Below are positions 17,115-27,694 of a stretch of 42,564 nucleotides of DNA, in pieces (the first letter of the stretch is position 1; each line of letters begins with the position of its first letter). Both the position numbers and the translations under genes were made by a program. The notes below the pieces were generated by a model. That model made no database searches. It was given only the letters and a program-made list of their open reading frames with translations, and was not told where the DNA came from. Origin of the DNA: a bacterium (GTDB lineage: Bacteria; Planctomycetota; Planctomycetia; Pirellulales; UBA1268); the NCBI GenBank assembly GCA_029978085.1, contig JAPOJV010000012.1, positions 1 to 42,564 of the forward strand, given 5' to 3'.

Positions 17115-18100
17115 CGGCCGTTGCCACCGCACCCCCCGAGCTGATGCCCGCGGCCGACGTGGCCGTGGCCGTGGCCGGCGCGGCTCCGGTCGCCCGGGGG
17201 CACGCTGCCGCCTCACGGTCGCTCATGGCCACCATCTCACAGCTCGTGCGGCCACGGATCGCCGTGATGGTGCTCGCGACGGTGGCCACGGCGGCGTGGC
17301 TGACCGGTGGCCAGCCCGTGGAGCCGCTCCGGCTCGTGATGGTGCTCGTCGGCACTGCGCTCGTGGCGGCGAGTTCGAGCATCGTCAACCAGATTCTGGA
17401 ACGCCGCACCGACCGGCTCATGCCGCGGACGGCCGCACGCCCGCTCGCCGCAGGTGAGATGCGTGTGGCGGTCGCTGCATGGTGGTCGGCGGCGCTGCTC
17501 GGCCTCGGCGCTGCGATCGTCACCGCGGCGGGAGGCTGGCCCGCGGCCGCGGCGGCAGTCGCCACTTGGCTGCTCTATGTCGTCGTCTACACGCCCATGA
17601 AGCTCGTCTCGCCGCTCAATACGGCGGTCGGGGCGATCGCTGGCGCACTCCCCGTGGCGATCGGCTGGCTGGCGGCGGATGGCCCGGCCCGGCTGGCCGC
17701 CGGCGATGCCCGCGGGGCACTTGCGGCGGCGGCACTCGCCGGCGTGCTCTACCTCTGGCAGTTCCCACACTTCATGGCCATCGCCTGGCTGTATCGCCGT
17801 CACTACGCGGCCGCCGGCCTGCAGATGCTCACCGTCGTCGATCCCACGGGATTGCGGGCGGCCGGCCAGGCCCTGTCGGCCGCCCTCGCCATGGTGCCGG
17901 TCAGCCTGGTGCTCGCCGTCCCCTCGGGCAGCGTGCGGCTGTTCCTGGCGGCGGCCGTGGCCGCCGTCGCGTATGCTGTGGCCACGGCTCGGTTCGCGAT
18001 TCGCCGCGATGACGCCACGGCCCGCACGCTCCTGCTCACGTCGCTGGCGACGCTGCTCGGACTGCTCTGCGCGGCCGTCGCCTTCGGTCGGCCCGTGTGA
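17111..18100 (+). CDS. ctaB: Protohaem IX farnesyltransferase (haem O synthase)
   Basis: UbiA-superfamily membrane prenyltransferase that adds a farnesyl group to haem B to make haem O, the substrate for CtaA. The first Asp-rich site is [20 protein letters not shown] near residues 97-116, including the RTxxRP signature of CyoE/CtaB. The second conserved region is YTPMK near 160, with [18 protein letters not shown] near 217. Multiple helices fill the rest of the 329 residues. The first 45 residues are a poorly conserved Ala-rich tail. The ATG overlaps the ctaA stop by 4 bases. Confidence 0.95.
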   Translation: MTAVATAPPELMPAADVAVAVAGAAPVARGHAAASRSLMATISQLVRPRIAVMVLATVATAAWLTGGQPVEPLRLVMVLVGTALVAASSSIVNQILERRTDRLMPRTAARPLAAGEMRVAVAAWWSAALLGLGAAIVTAAGGWPAAAAAVATWLLYVVVYTPMKLVSPLNTAVGAIAGALPVAIGWLAADGPARLAAGDARGALAAAALAGVLYLWQFPHFMAIAWLYRRHYAAAGLQMLTVVDPTGLRAAGQALSAALAMVPVSLVLAVPSGSVRLFLAAAVAAVAYAVATARFAIRRDDATARTLLLTSLATLLGLLCAAVAFGRPV

Positions 18101-18164
18101 TCCGTCCGAGACCAGTCATCCCCCGCTCATTCCTGCAGACCATCATCCCAACCAGGCATCGACG

Positions 18165-19154
18165 ATGAACGCCTCCGCCATCTCCGTTCCTCACGGCCAC
18201 GACCACGGGCATCACGACGGTCACGGCCACCACGGCCACGTGACGCTGCAGTACCAGCCCGGCCTGCCCCTCTCGAAGGGCAAGCTGATCATGTGGCTCT
18301 TCCTCTCGACGGAGATCATGTTCTTCGCGGCCCTCCTCGGCAGCTACGTCGTGCTGCGATTCGGAGCCGCCGTCTGGCCGAAGCCGCACCATGTGCACCT
18401 GAGCGAGCCGATCGGTGCCTTCAACACGTTCGTGCTCATCTGCTCCAGCGTCACGATCGTGCTCGCCCTCGAGGCTGCCCGGGTCAACAAGGTCGGCTTG
18501 GCGAAAACCTGGATGCTGCTCACGCTCCTGCTCGGCACGCTCTTCCTCGGGATCAAGGCCTACGAATACCAGGCCAAGTTCTCCCATGGCATCTATCCGT
18601 GGAAGCCCCGCGGCCTGATCTACGAGCGGCCCGATCTCTACTACGGCTCCGCCGTGCGGGCCCGGCTCGGCGAGCCGGCGATGATCGACCGGCTGAAGGA
18701 ACTCGACGACACCCCAGCCGACCAACTCTCGACGGATCAGGTCGCCGCCCGCACCCGCCTGCAGCAGGTGCGGAAGATGGTCGCGAGCCCCGATCAGCAG
18801 GCCTTCGATCTCGCGGTCGTCGCCGATCAGATCATGCCGCTGCCCGCCGAAGGGGCCGCGCATGCTGAAGGCGGGGGCGACGGGCATGGCGGCCACGGCG
18901 GCGGACTCAACGACGTCTTCCCCTGGCTGCGGCTGCCGATCGTGATCCCCGGCGGCAACATGTGGGCCAGTACCTACTTCCTGATGACGGGCTTCCACGC
19001 CATCCACGTGCTCGTGGGCCTGATCGTGTTCGCGATCCTGCTCTCCTATCGGCTCGACGCGAAGCGGGCCGGCATGATCGAGAACGCCGGCCTCTACTGG
19101 CACTTCGTCGATCTCGTGTGGATCTTCCTGTTCCCGCTGCTCTACCTGTTCTGA
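18165..19154 (+). CDS. coxC: Cytochrome c oxidase subunit III with loop insertion
   Basis: Structural subunit of the aa3 oxidase. The ATG was placed so that the protein starts [17 protein letters not shown], a His-rich tail, followed by [20 protein letters not shown], the conserved first helix. Five helices are visible: about residues 37-62, 83-103, 109-128, and two at the C-terminus ([20 protein letters not shown] and [19 protein letters not shown]). Between helices three and four lies an insertion of about 110 residues, charged and partly Gly/His-rich ([10 protein letters not shown]), not found in ordinary CoxC. The conserved Glu/His motifs of the family ([19 protein letters not shown]) are intact. 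Upstream in-frame codons overlap ctaB and were rejected. Confidence 0.94.
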   Translation: MNASAISVPHGHDHGHHDGHGHHGHVTLQYQPGLPLSKGKLIMWLFLSTEIMFFAALLGSYVVLRFGAAVWPKPHHVHLSEPIGAFNTFVLICSSVTIVLALEAARVNKVGLAKTWMLLTLLLGTLFLGIKAYEYQAKFSHGIYPWKPRGLIYERPDLYYGSAVRARLGEPAMIDRLKELDDTPADQLSTDQVAARTRLQQVRKMVASPDQQAFDLAVVADQIMPLPAEGAAHAEGGGDGHGGHGGGLNDVFPWLRLPIVIPGGNMWASTYFLMTGFHAIHVLVGLIVFAILLSYRLDAKRAGMIENAGLYWHFVDLVWIFLFPLLYLF

Positions 19155-19182
19155 TTCCGACATTCCGAGGCATCACCCGATC

Positions 19183-19668
19183 ATGAGCCACCCCGCACAC
19201 GATCCCCACGGCCCCGTCACCAGGCCCGGCGAGACCGCCGACGAGGCGCTCGAGCACTCCGCCGCACACGACCATGGCGACGACCACGGCCACGGCGGCG
19301 TCGGCAAATACCTGCTCGTGTTCCTCGCCCTCTGCGGCCTCACGACGATGTCGTTCCTCACCTACTCCCCGGCCTGGCCGTGGCGCGACCAGCCGCAGGT
19401 GGGCTGGGCGTTCATGATGGCCGTGTCCTGCACGAAGGCGATGCTCGTCGTGCTGTTCTTCATGCACGTGCTCTGGGAGGCCAACTGGAAGTACGTGCTC
19501 ACGATCCCGGCCGCGATGATGGCCATCTTCCTCGCGATCATGCTCATTCCCGACATCGGGATGCGAAACCGCATGGTGTCGCAGGAGCGGGCCCTCCACA
19601 TGGCTCGGGCTTCGGACGTCAAACTCCTCGAGAAGGCGGCGGAGGCCGCTGTCGATGCGGCACATTGA
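19183..19668 (+). CDS. coxD: Cytochrome c oxidase subunit IV (prokaryotic type)
   Basis: Small membrane subunit of 161 residues. A His/Asp-rich N-terminal tail (HDHGDDHGHGG, to about residue 40) precedes three hydrophobic helices: KYLLVFLALCGLTTMSFL, then a helix containing CTKAMLVVLFFMHVLWE, then YVLTIPAAMMAIFLAIMLIP. The KAxLVxxFFMH pattern is typical of the bacterial COX4/CyoD-like family. It probably stabilises subunits I and III. Its 3' end overlaps the SCO gene start by 14 bases, suggesting coupled translation. His-rich tails shared with CoxC may bind metal; this is speculative. Confidence 0.88.
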   Translation: MSHPAHDPHGPVTRPGETADEALEHSAAHDHGDDHGHGGVGKYLLVFLALCGLTTMSFLTYSPAWPWRDQPQVGWAFMMAVSCTKAMLVVLFFMHVLWEANWKYVLTIPAAMMAIFLAIMLIPDIGMRNRMVSQERALHMARASDVKLLEKAAEAAVDAAH

Positions 19669-20473
19669 AGTGGCGTCTCCCGTGGGTCGGTCTGGCCCCT
19701 CCGCGATGGCACCGCCGGGACGGCAGAAGTCGCCGCTTCGCGGTCCTTCGGATTGTCGCGGTGGACCTCGAAGACTCGGTCCAAATGCTCCTCGAGCTTC
19801 CGCCGATCCCGGCTCGATCCTGTGGTTGTTCGGGTTCGGGATCGTCCTTGCAGCCTGTGGCTGTCGGCCTGCGGCTGACGAGTCGGCGCGGCGGGCGGAG
19901 CCGCCTTTGCCGGTGGCGGGGAAGGTGGAGGTCGATGAGGAGTCGGCCGGGAACATCGCCGATACGCCGTTCACGCTCACCGATCAGACCGGGGCCGAGT
20001 TCAGTTCGCAGGCGCTCGCCGGCAAGGTCTGGATGGGGGCGATCTTCTTCTCCAATTGCCCGGGGCCTTGCTTTCGGGAGAACCAGGCAATCGCCGACAT
20101 CCTGAAGGAGATCCAGGATCCTGAGTTCGTCGTCGTGAGTCTCACCTGTGATCCCGTCAACGACACGCCCGACGTGCTCCGCCGGTATGCCGATCGGTTC
20201 TCGGCCGATCCCGCCCGCTGGAAGTTTCTCACCGGCGACATGAAGGTGATCAGCGACGTGGGCATGAAGACGTTCAAGCTGCCGGTGGAGGTGGGCGTGC
20301 ACTCGGAACGCGGCGTCGTGTTCGATCGGCAGGGGCGGCTGCGCGGCGGCTACCACCTGCTCCAGCAGGATCGCGTGAACGAGCTCAAAAAGCTGATCCG
20401 CGATGTGCTTGCCGAAAAGGGGACGCCGGGTGGCGAGGCGGCGCAGCCGGCCGCGGCGGAGGCTGCCCGATGA
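19655..20473 (+). CDS. SCO1/SenC copper chaperone, probable lipoprotein
   Basis: Thioredoxin-fold protein that loads copper into the CuA site. The copper-binding signature is C135-P-G-P-C139 (FFSNCPGPCF) with H216 (VGVHSERG) as third ligand. The fold elements match the family: DTPFTLTDQTGAEF, GKVWMGAIFF, VVSLTCDPVNDTPDVL, KFLTGD. The membrane part ILWLFGFGIVLAACGC around residues 54-69 looks like a lipobox but lies unusually far from this ATG. The first 50 residues may not be translated: ATG 19706 is an alternative start, while 19655 has a GGAGG ribosome site at 19641-19645. It overlaps coxD at its 5' end and DUF420 by 4 bases at its 3' end. Confidence 0.9.
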   Translation: MRHIEVASPVGRSGPSAMAPPGRQKSPLRGPSDCRGGPRRLGPNAPRASADPGSILWLFGFGIVLAACGCRPAADESARRAEPPLPVAGKVEVDEESAGNIADTPFTLTDQTGAEFSSQALAGKVWMGAIFFSNCPGPCFRENQAIADILKEIQDPEFVVVSLTCDPVNDTPDVLRRYADRFSADPARWKFLTGDMKVISDVGMKTFKLPVEVGVHSERGVVFDRQGRLRGGYHLLQQDRVNELKKLIRDVLAEKGTPGGEAAQPAAAEAAR

Positions 20474-20931
20474 GTGTCGGTCTTGCGATCGTTCCGCTTC
20501 TTGCCGCGCATCCGCTGGCCACGCTCAATGCCGTGCTCAACTCGATCGCGGCGGTGCTGCTCGTGATCGGCTGGGTGACGATCGCCCGGGGCAACTGGAA
20601 GGCCCACCGCGCGGCGATGGTGGCCGCGTTCGCCGTCTCGGCGGTCTTCCTCGTCTCGTATCTCACCTATCACGCGATGGCGGGGAGCGTGCCGTTCACG
20701 GGGCAGGGGGGCGTGCGGATCGTCTACTTCGCCATCCTGATCTCGCACGTGATCCTCGCCGCCGCCGTGCCCGTGCTCGCCCTGCGGATGTTCTTCCTCG
20801 CCTGGAAGCAGCGCTGGGAGGCCCACCGGCGGCTGGGCCGGATCACGCTGCCGATCTGGCTCTATGTGTCGGTGACGGGCGTGGTGATCTACCTCATGCT
20901 CTACCACGGGGGTAGCCCGGTCACGCCGTGA
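20470..20931 (+). CDS. DUF420 family membrane protein
   Basis: A 153-residue integral membrane protein with four or five helices, matching DUF420. Conserved histidines lie at helix ends: KAHRAAM, YLTYHAM, LISHVILAA, EAHRRLGRIT and the C-terminal YLMLYH. Members sit beside SCO and oxidase genes in many bacteria, and related proteins (CtaM/YozB group) are needed for haem-copper oxidase assembly; that role is transferred from the family. The stop codon falls inside a GTAG-headed palindrome (20912-20936), so the final residues GGSPVTP are encoded by repeat DNA. Confidence 0.85.
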   Translation: MSVGLAIVPLLAAHPLATLNAVLNSIAAVLLVIGWVTIARGNWKAHRAAMVAAFAVSAVFLVSYLTYHAMAGSVPFTGQGGVRIVYFAILISHVILAAAVPVLALRMFFLAWKQRWEAHRRLGRITLPIWLYVSVTGVVIYLMLYHGGSPVTP

Positions 20932-20990
20932 CCGGGAAGCTGTCACGGCGTGACAAGCCTACGGGGGAGTGACAAGCCTACGGGGACTAC
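20912..20990. repeat. GTAG-headed palindrome pair (REP family 2, copy 1) plus 17-bp direct repeat
   Basis: GTAG (20912-20915) precedes a 10-bp-stem palindrome, CCCGGTCACG at 20916-20925 with its complement at 20927-20936. A second palindrome (GTCACGGCGTGAC, 20942-20954) follows, ending in CTAC (20959-20962), which is GTAG on the other strand. Thus two REP-like units face each other. A 17-bp direct repeat, GTGACAAGCCTACGGGG, occurs at 20950-20966 and 20969-20985. The same palindrome recurs at 33822-33897. REPs mobilised by REP-associated tyrosine transposases (RAYT) typically show a GTAG foot; the transposase itself is not in this window. Confidence 0.75.
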
Positions 20991-21049
20991 GGGCCGGCCG
21001 CGGTGTCGACGCTACAATGGAAATGAGTCGGCATCCGAGGATTCCCCCC

Positions 21050-21307
21050 ATGAAACGCCTGATCCCGCTCGCAGCCCTGTCGCTCGTCGCCGTGGCGGTC
21101 ATCGCGGCCGACTCGCTCGGCTGTCCCAACTGCAAGGACGCGGTCAACACGTCCGACCCCGACGGACTGAACCTCGCTCGCGGCTACTTCTACAGCATCC
21201 TCCTGATGCTCGCGATGCCGTTCACGCTGATCGGTTCGTTCAGTTGCTACGTCTGGCGTGAGATGCGGCGGCAGCAGCGGGAGCAGGCAGCGAGCCACGA
21301 ACCGTGA
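21050..21307 (+). CDS. Small CxxC membrane protein of unknown function
   Basis: 85 residues from the ATG at 21050, preceded by GAGG at 21037-21040; upstream in-frame ATGs lie in repeat DNA or lack a ribosome site. A signal-like helix MKRLIPLAALSLVAVAVIAA is followed by LGCPNCKDAV, a CPNC thiol/metal motif. A second helix then follows (YFYSILLMLAMPFTLIGSF), and the protein ends with a basic tail (WREMRRQQREQ). The topology places CPNC outside the membrane. Being inside the oxidase assembly cluster suggests copper or haem handling, but I do not recognise the family. Its stop overlaps the next start (GTGA). Confidence 0.72.
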   Translation: MKRLIPLAALSLVAVAVIAADSLGCPNCKDAVNTSDPDGLNLARGYFYSILLMLAMPFTLIGSFSCYVWREMRRQQREQAASHEP

Positions 21308-22256
21308 GCGGTCCGCGCAACTACTTCGAGCGGGGCGAACGCCAGCGACTGCTCTGGCGGTTCATGCCCGCGGCGCTGGCGCTGTTGCTCGGCCTGACGG
21401 TCATCGAGCGGATCTGGTTTCCGGTGCGGCGGCAGCCGGCCGCGCCGCCGATCGACACGTCGCTCGACGCGGTCCGCGGTCGTCCCCCGGCGGGCGATGA
21501 GGTGGTGATCGAGCCGGAGCCGGAGCCGTTCGTCGCGGAGGCCGACGACCTCAGCGCCGATGCCGGATCACTCGGCCGCGTCCGCGACGACACGTTCTTC
21601 CGCGAGGGCGACATGGACGCCTGGCTCCAGACGTGGAGCGCGCTCCAGGCGGCGGGCCGCGACACGCTCGCCGCTGCGCCGGCCCCCCGCGTGAGCTTCG
21701 CGGAACTGTTCGGCCAGCCCCGGTCGTTTCGTGGGCGGCTGGTGCGGATCAAGGGAGTGTTTCATCGCGTCGAGGAACTGAAGGCGCCCGAGAATCATTA
21801 CGGGATCGACCGCTACTGGCAGGGCTGGCTCGAGCCGGCCGGCGGGCCGGCCTCACCGATCGTCGTGCAGTTTCTGCACCTGCCCGAGGGCATGCCTGCC
21901 GGGATGAAGGTCCACGAGCCCGTCGACGTGACGGGCTACTTCTTCAAGCGGTATGCCTACAACGCCGCCGACACGATCCGGGTCGCCCCCCTCATGATGG
22001 CCCTGGAGCCGGCATGGAAGCCGCTGCCGCCCGTCACGCCGGGGGGCACCTCGCTCGGCACCGTGGCGATCGTTACGATGGCAGCCCTCGTCGCCGCGAC
22101 GCTGATCGGCATGCGCTGGGCCGGCTGGAGCGAGCGGCGGGCCGCTGATGCGCCGCTCGACCTCGATGCGTCGCTGCGGGAGTACACGCCGTTTTCGACG
22201 GAAGAGTCGCTCCGCCAACTGGCCCGCGACGACGGATCCACCGAGGAGGACTCTCG

Positions 22257-22260
<4 letters not shown>
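21304..22260 (+). CDS. Membrane-anchored protein of unknown function (paralogue A)
   Basis: 318 residues from a GTG that overlaps the upstream stop. One helix near residues 19-36 leads to a Pro/Glu-rich linker. A beta-rich domain follows (about 135-235: FRGRLVRIKGVFHRVEEL, HYGIDRYWQGWLEPAG, PIVVQFLHLPEGMPAGMKV, VDVTGYFFKRYAY). A second helix spans 249-268, then an acidic tail. The beta-domain resembles one in the next gene ([27 protein letters not shown]), so the two are diverged paralogues. An OB-like fold is possible. No known function; co-transcription with oxidase assembly genes hints at a role in biogenesis. The stop overlaps the next ATG. Confidence 0.75.
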
Positions 22261-24664
<2,404 letters not shown>

Positions 24665-24695
24665 CCGCGTCGTCTGCCCAGCTTGCCTGAATCGC

Positions 24696-24724
24696 CCGGG
24701 CCGCGCGGTCTCCGCGCGGCCCGG
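24696..24724 (+). terminator. Strong GC hairpin after mdh
   Basis: A perfect 13-bp stem: CCGGGCCGCGCGG at 24696-24708, loop TCT, and its complement at 24712-24724, followed by TTGCGTTGGCGTTG. It is 32 bases past the mdh stop. The U-rich tail is weak, but in a genome of this composition it is the best terminator candidate in the window and probably closes the respiratory/mdh transcript. Confidence 0.65.
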
Positions 24725-24829
24725 TTGCGTTGGCGTTGTTCGCGCGGTGGGGGTCGGCTACAACCCGCCGTCTTCTGACGGGCCGGCCCACGTGTGGCCG
24801 GCCTGTTCCCAAGCCCAGCGAGGTGTGGC

Positions 24830-25537
24830 ATGAGTGGTCGTCGGTCGAAACGTTCAGTGCGCGGCGTGGGGAAGCGATCCGCCGGCGAACTGGCCCGGCC
24901 TCCGCGGGCCGCGCTGCCCGACTGGATGGGCGACTCCCGCGTCTTCCTGCCGCAGGGCTACGAGGCGGGTTATCGCTATCCGCTGCTCGTCTGGCTGCCG
25001 GGTGCAAACCCCTTCGACCTCGGACGGGCGATGTCCCGGGTGAGCCTGCGGAACTTCGTGGCGGTGCAGGCGGCCCCGCCGGCCACCGGGGCCGACATCG
25101 CCGAGCCGGTGTGGGAGGCGATCGACCGGGCGTGCAGCCGGCTCAGCGTGCATCCCGACCGCATCTATCTCGTCGGGCAGGGGGAGGGGGGCCGCGATGC
25201 CTTCCGGATTGCCTGCCGCCAGCCGAGAGCCTTCGCCGGCGTCGTGTCGCTTGGCGGCGGATTTCCGCTCGACGAGGCCCTGTTCGCCCGCATCGCCGAC
25301 GTGCGGCGGCTGCCGATGCTCTTGTGCGCCCCGCGTGATGCCGACGAGGCTGCCGCGGCGCAGACCGATCGCACGCTGCGGCTGTTCCACGCCGCCGGCG
25401 CCCAACTGGCCTTGAGGATCTATCCGGCGGCCGAGACGGACAACGTGTCGCGGGCCATGCTCGCCGACGTGAATCGCTGGGTGATGGACGGCGTCTGCGG
25501 AGCGGCGGAGCCGCGCCGTGCTGCCTACGCCACCTGA
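24830..25537 (+). CDS. Alpha/beta-hydrolase-fold protein, probably inactive
   Basis: 235 residues; the ATG follows GAGGTG at 24820-24825. The sequence RVFLPQGYEAGYRYPLLVWLPGA matches the start of esterase/PHB-depolymerase-like hydrolases, and SVHPDRIYLVGQGEGGRDAF corresponds to the nucleophile elbow. In place of GxSxG it reads GQGEG, so the catalytic Ser is Gly. The C-terminal region (IYPAAETDNVSRAMLADVNR) also lacks the usual His. An Asp remains in CAPRDADEA. A scaffolding or regulatory role is therefore more likely than hydrolysis; this is inference. It stands alone between mdh and the export-gate operon. Confidence 0.78.
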   Translation: MSGRRSKRSVRGVGKRSAGELARPPRAALPDWMGDSRVFLPQGYEAGYRYPLLVWLPGANPFDLGRAMSRVSLRNFVAVQAAPPATGADIAEPVWEAIDRACSRLSVHPDRIYLVGQGEGGRDAFRIACRQPRAFAGVVSLGGGFPLDEALFARIADVRRLPMLLCAPRDADEAAAAQTDRTLRLFHAAGAQLALRIYPAAETDNVSRAMLADVNRWVMDGVCGAAEPRRAAYAT

Positions 25538-25609
25538 CGCAGGGGACGCATCGGCTCACGTTCGACCAGGCCCATCGAAGCAAGTCCACCGAAGCAAGGA
25601 GGCTTCGTC

Positions 25610-26101
25610 ATGACGGCAGGTGACTCATTGTTTTCAGCCGCAGACGGTGCGGACGAGAGCGGTCCCCGCATCCTGCCGATCTGGGCCGCTCCCACGATCG
25701 GCGACCTCGTGGCGACAGCCGTAGCCGCCGCACGGCGTGACGCTCCGGCCGTACGGTTCGCCTGTGACATCGACCCGCAATTGGCCAGATGCGGCGATCC
25801 GCAGCCGCTGGCCCGTCTGCTCGAAGGTCTCGTGCAGCAGGCTGTCGCAGCCGCAGTCGTGCCCGATCCACAGAGCGACCTGCGCCCGCTGTGCGAGGTG
25901 GTGGTGACGGCCGTCGATACCGGCGCCGCGGTGGAGATCGAGGTGGCCGACTCGGGCAACGCCCGGGCCGCGGTCGCGAACGAGTTGGAAACAAGCGCGG
26001 CACGGCTCGGCGGCTCGCTGCTGGTCACCGCCTGTCCCGAAGGGGGAACCGCGGTGACGCTCCGGCTGCCGCGGCGGCGGGCCCGGGGGATGGCCGCCTG
26101 A
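25610..26101 (+). CDS. Degenerate HATPase-like protein
   Basis: 163 residues; AAGGAGG lies just ahead of the ATG. The pattern VRFACDIDPQLARCGDPQPL, then LLEGLVQQAVAAAV, then VVVTAVDTGAAVEIEVADSG, then AARLGGSLLVTACPEGGTAV and TLRLPRRR follows the Bergerat ATP-binding fold of histidine kinases. The N-box Asn is absent (LVQQAV), and the G1 DxGxG reads DSGNA, so ATP binding is doubtful. No phosphoacceptor His domain is present. It precedes fliF by 15 bases and is likely in the same operon. It could be a regulator of the export genes, or unrelated. Confidence 0.6.
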   Translation: MTAGDSLFSAADGADESGPRILPIWAAPTIGDLVATAVAAARRDAPAVRFACDIDPQLARCGDPQPLARLLEGLVQQAVAAAVVPDPQSDLRPLCEVVVTAVDTGAAVEIEVADSGNARAAVANELETSAARLGGSLLVTACPEGGTAVTLRLPRRRARGMAA

Positions 26102-26116
26102 CCTGGAAGCAGACCG

Positions 26117-27694
26117 ATGAACGATCAGTTCACAGACACGACGACAGGACGACTGCCGCGGTTCACCGTGGCCCAGGTACTCGCGCTCGGGCTCGTGGCC
26201 GCCGCGGTCGGCTGGGCCGCCTGGCTCGTCCGTGACCGGCCGATCAACGAGGAGGTCGAGCTGCTGCCGGGCACCGTGCTGCCGTCGTCGGAGATGGCGA
26301 TCATCGAGGCCGCCTTCGACCGGGCCCAGCTCGTCGATCATCGCACCGAGGATGGCCGGGTATGGGTGCCGCGGCCCCGGCAGAGCGCCTACATGCGGGC
26401 GCTGGTCGACGCCGAGGCGCTGCCGCGTGAGTTCGGCAGCAGCCTCAAGCGGGCACTCGAGAAGAACAGCCCCTGGCAGAGCCGGGCGGTGCAGGAAGAG
26501 ATGCTGCGGGTCGCCGTGCAGGAAGAACTCGCCCACGTGATCTGCTCGATGCCGGGCATCGAGCGGGCCGCCGTGTTCACCGACGTGGCCGAACGGGCGG
26601 GGCTCGACGGCGGCATGGCCGCCGGTCCGGTGAAGACCGCGAGCGTCAATGTCCGCACGCAGCCCGACGTGGAACTCGAGCCGGCACGGGTGCAGGCGAT
26701 CCGCGTGCTCGTGGCGGCATCGATCGCCGGCCTGAAACCCGAACACGTCGCCGTCACCGACCTGCGGAGCGGCCGGGTGTATGCCGGACCGCTCGTGGCC
26801 GACGTCGAGCACGACGACCTGTCCGTCGATCCCGACCTCGCCCGCCGCGTGGCCCATGAGCGGCACCTCGCCGCGAAGGTGCGGCAGGGCATGGCGTTCG
26901 TCAAAGGTGCGATCATCGACGTGACCGTCACGCTGCCGCTCGCCGCACCGGCGGTCGTGGAGCCGCCGGCGCTGCCCGAGCCGCAGCGGCCGCGGGGTGA
27001 TCAGCCGGTGGCCGGCGCGAATGCACCGGCCGAGATCGCGGCGTCCGTCGCGCCGGCGGCACCGGCACCCCCGGTGCTCGCCACGCCGCCACAGTCCGCC
27101 GGACCCGACTCGATCCTCGTGTCGATCGCCGTGCCCGATAGCTATTTTCGGTCGGCCGTTCAGGCGACGCTGGCCCGCGATCCGGCAGGCGATGCGGCGG
27201 CCGCGTATCGCCGCGAACGCGAGCGGCTCATCGAGCATGTGCGCGGCCTCCTCCCGCACACGCCCGATCCGGCTGACTGCCGCGTGATGCTGACGGAGTT
27301 TGCGGCCACGCCGAGTCGTGGCTCACGGCCGGTCGCCGCGGCCCTGCCGCCGGTACCCAGGTCTGCCGGAGCCTTGCCGTTGGGCACGGCCGGCGCGGTG
27401 GCACAGGCCGTCCGCACACCGACCGTGGACCAGCAGCCCCGCACGCCCGGCCAGATTCTCGATGCCGCCTGTCAGGCCGTCGCCCGGGGTGAGATGGCAG
27501 CCGTGCCGCGCGAGGCCTGGGTCGTCGTGATCGTCGTCTCGGGAGCCGTGCTGGCCTGGATGCTCCTCGCCGCTGCGGTTGCGCCGCGGCCTGCCGGGCG
27601 GCCCCGGCGTCGCAGCCAGGCGCGGATCGACTGGAATGCGATCGACGTGCAGGGTGACGACGACGCCCCGCCGGCCCGCAAGGTGGCGGCATGA
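26117..27694 (+). CDS. fliF: FliF-like M-ring protein
   Basis: The YscJ/FliF family forms the membrane ring on which flagella or type III export gates are built. 525 residues: N-terminal helix about 18-36, then ring-building domain with YMRALVDAEALPREFG, RVAVQEELAHVICSMPGIERAAV, and KTASVNVRTQPDVELEPARV ending in GLKPEHVAVTDLRSGRVY. This last stretch is typical of FliF. A Pro/Ala-rich middle follows, then a C-terminal helix (VVVIVVSGAVLAWMLLAAAV, about 470-489). Only about 35 residues remain after it, shorter than the FliG-binding tail of classical FliF. It starts the FliF/OP/Q/R/FlhB run and overlaps the next gene by 4 bases. Confidence 0.87.
   Translation: MNDQFTDTTTGRLPRFTVAQVLALGLVAAAVGWAAWLVRDRPINEEVELLPGTVLPSSEMAIIEAAFDRAQLVDHRTEDGRVWVPRPRQSAYMRALVDAEALPREFGSSLKRALEKNSPWQSRAVQEEMLRVAVQEELAHVICSMPGIERAAVFTDVAERAGLDGGMAAGPVKTASVNVRTQPDVELEPARVQAIRVLVAASIAGLKPEHVAVTDLRSGRVYAGPLVADVEHDDLSVDPDLARRVAHERHLAAKVRQGMAFVKGAIIDVTVTLPLAAPAVVEPPALPEPQRPRGDQPVAGANAPAEIAASVAPAAPAPPVLATPPQSAGPDSILVSIAVPDSYFRSAVQATLARDPAGDAAAAYRRERERLIEHVRGLLPHTPDPADCRVMLTEFAATPSRGSRPVAAALPPVPRSAGALPLGTAGAVAQAVRTPTVDQQPRTPGQILDAACQAVARGEMAAVPREAWVVVIVVSGAVLAWMLLAAAVAPRPAGRPRRRSQARIDWNAIDVQGDDDAPPARKVAA

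Noticed and set aside
18165-18240. CACGGCCAC-type repeats near the coxC start
   Set aside because: They encode the His-rich N-terminal tail; no CRISPR-like spacing or length.
20969-21049. Upstream extension of the small CxxC protein
   Set aside because: The extra 27 codons are encoded by the repeat region and its edge, with no ribosome site; the ATG at 21050 with GAGG and a signal helix is better.
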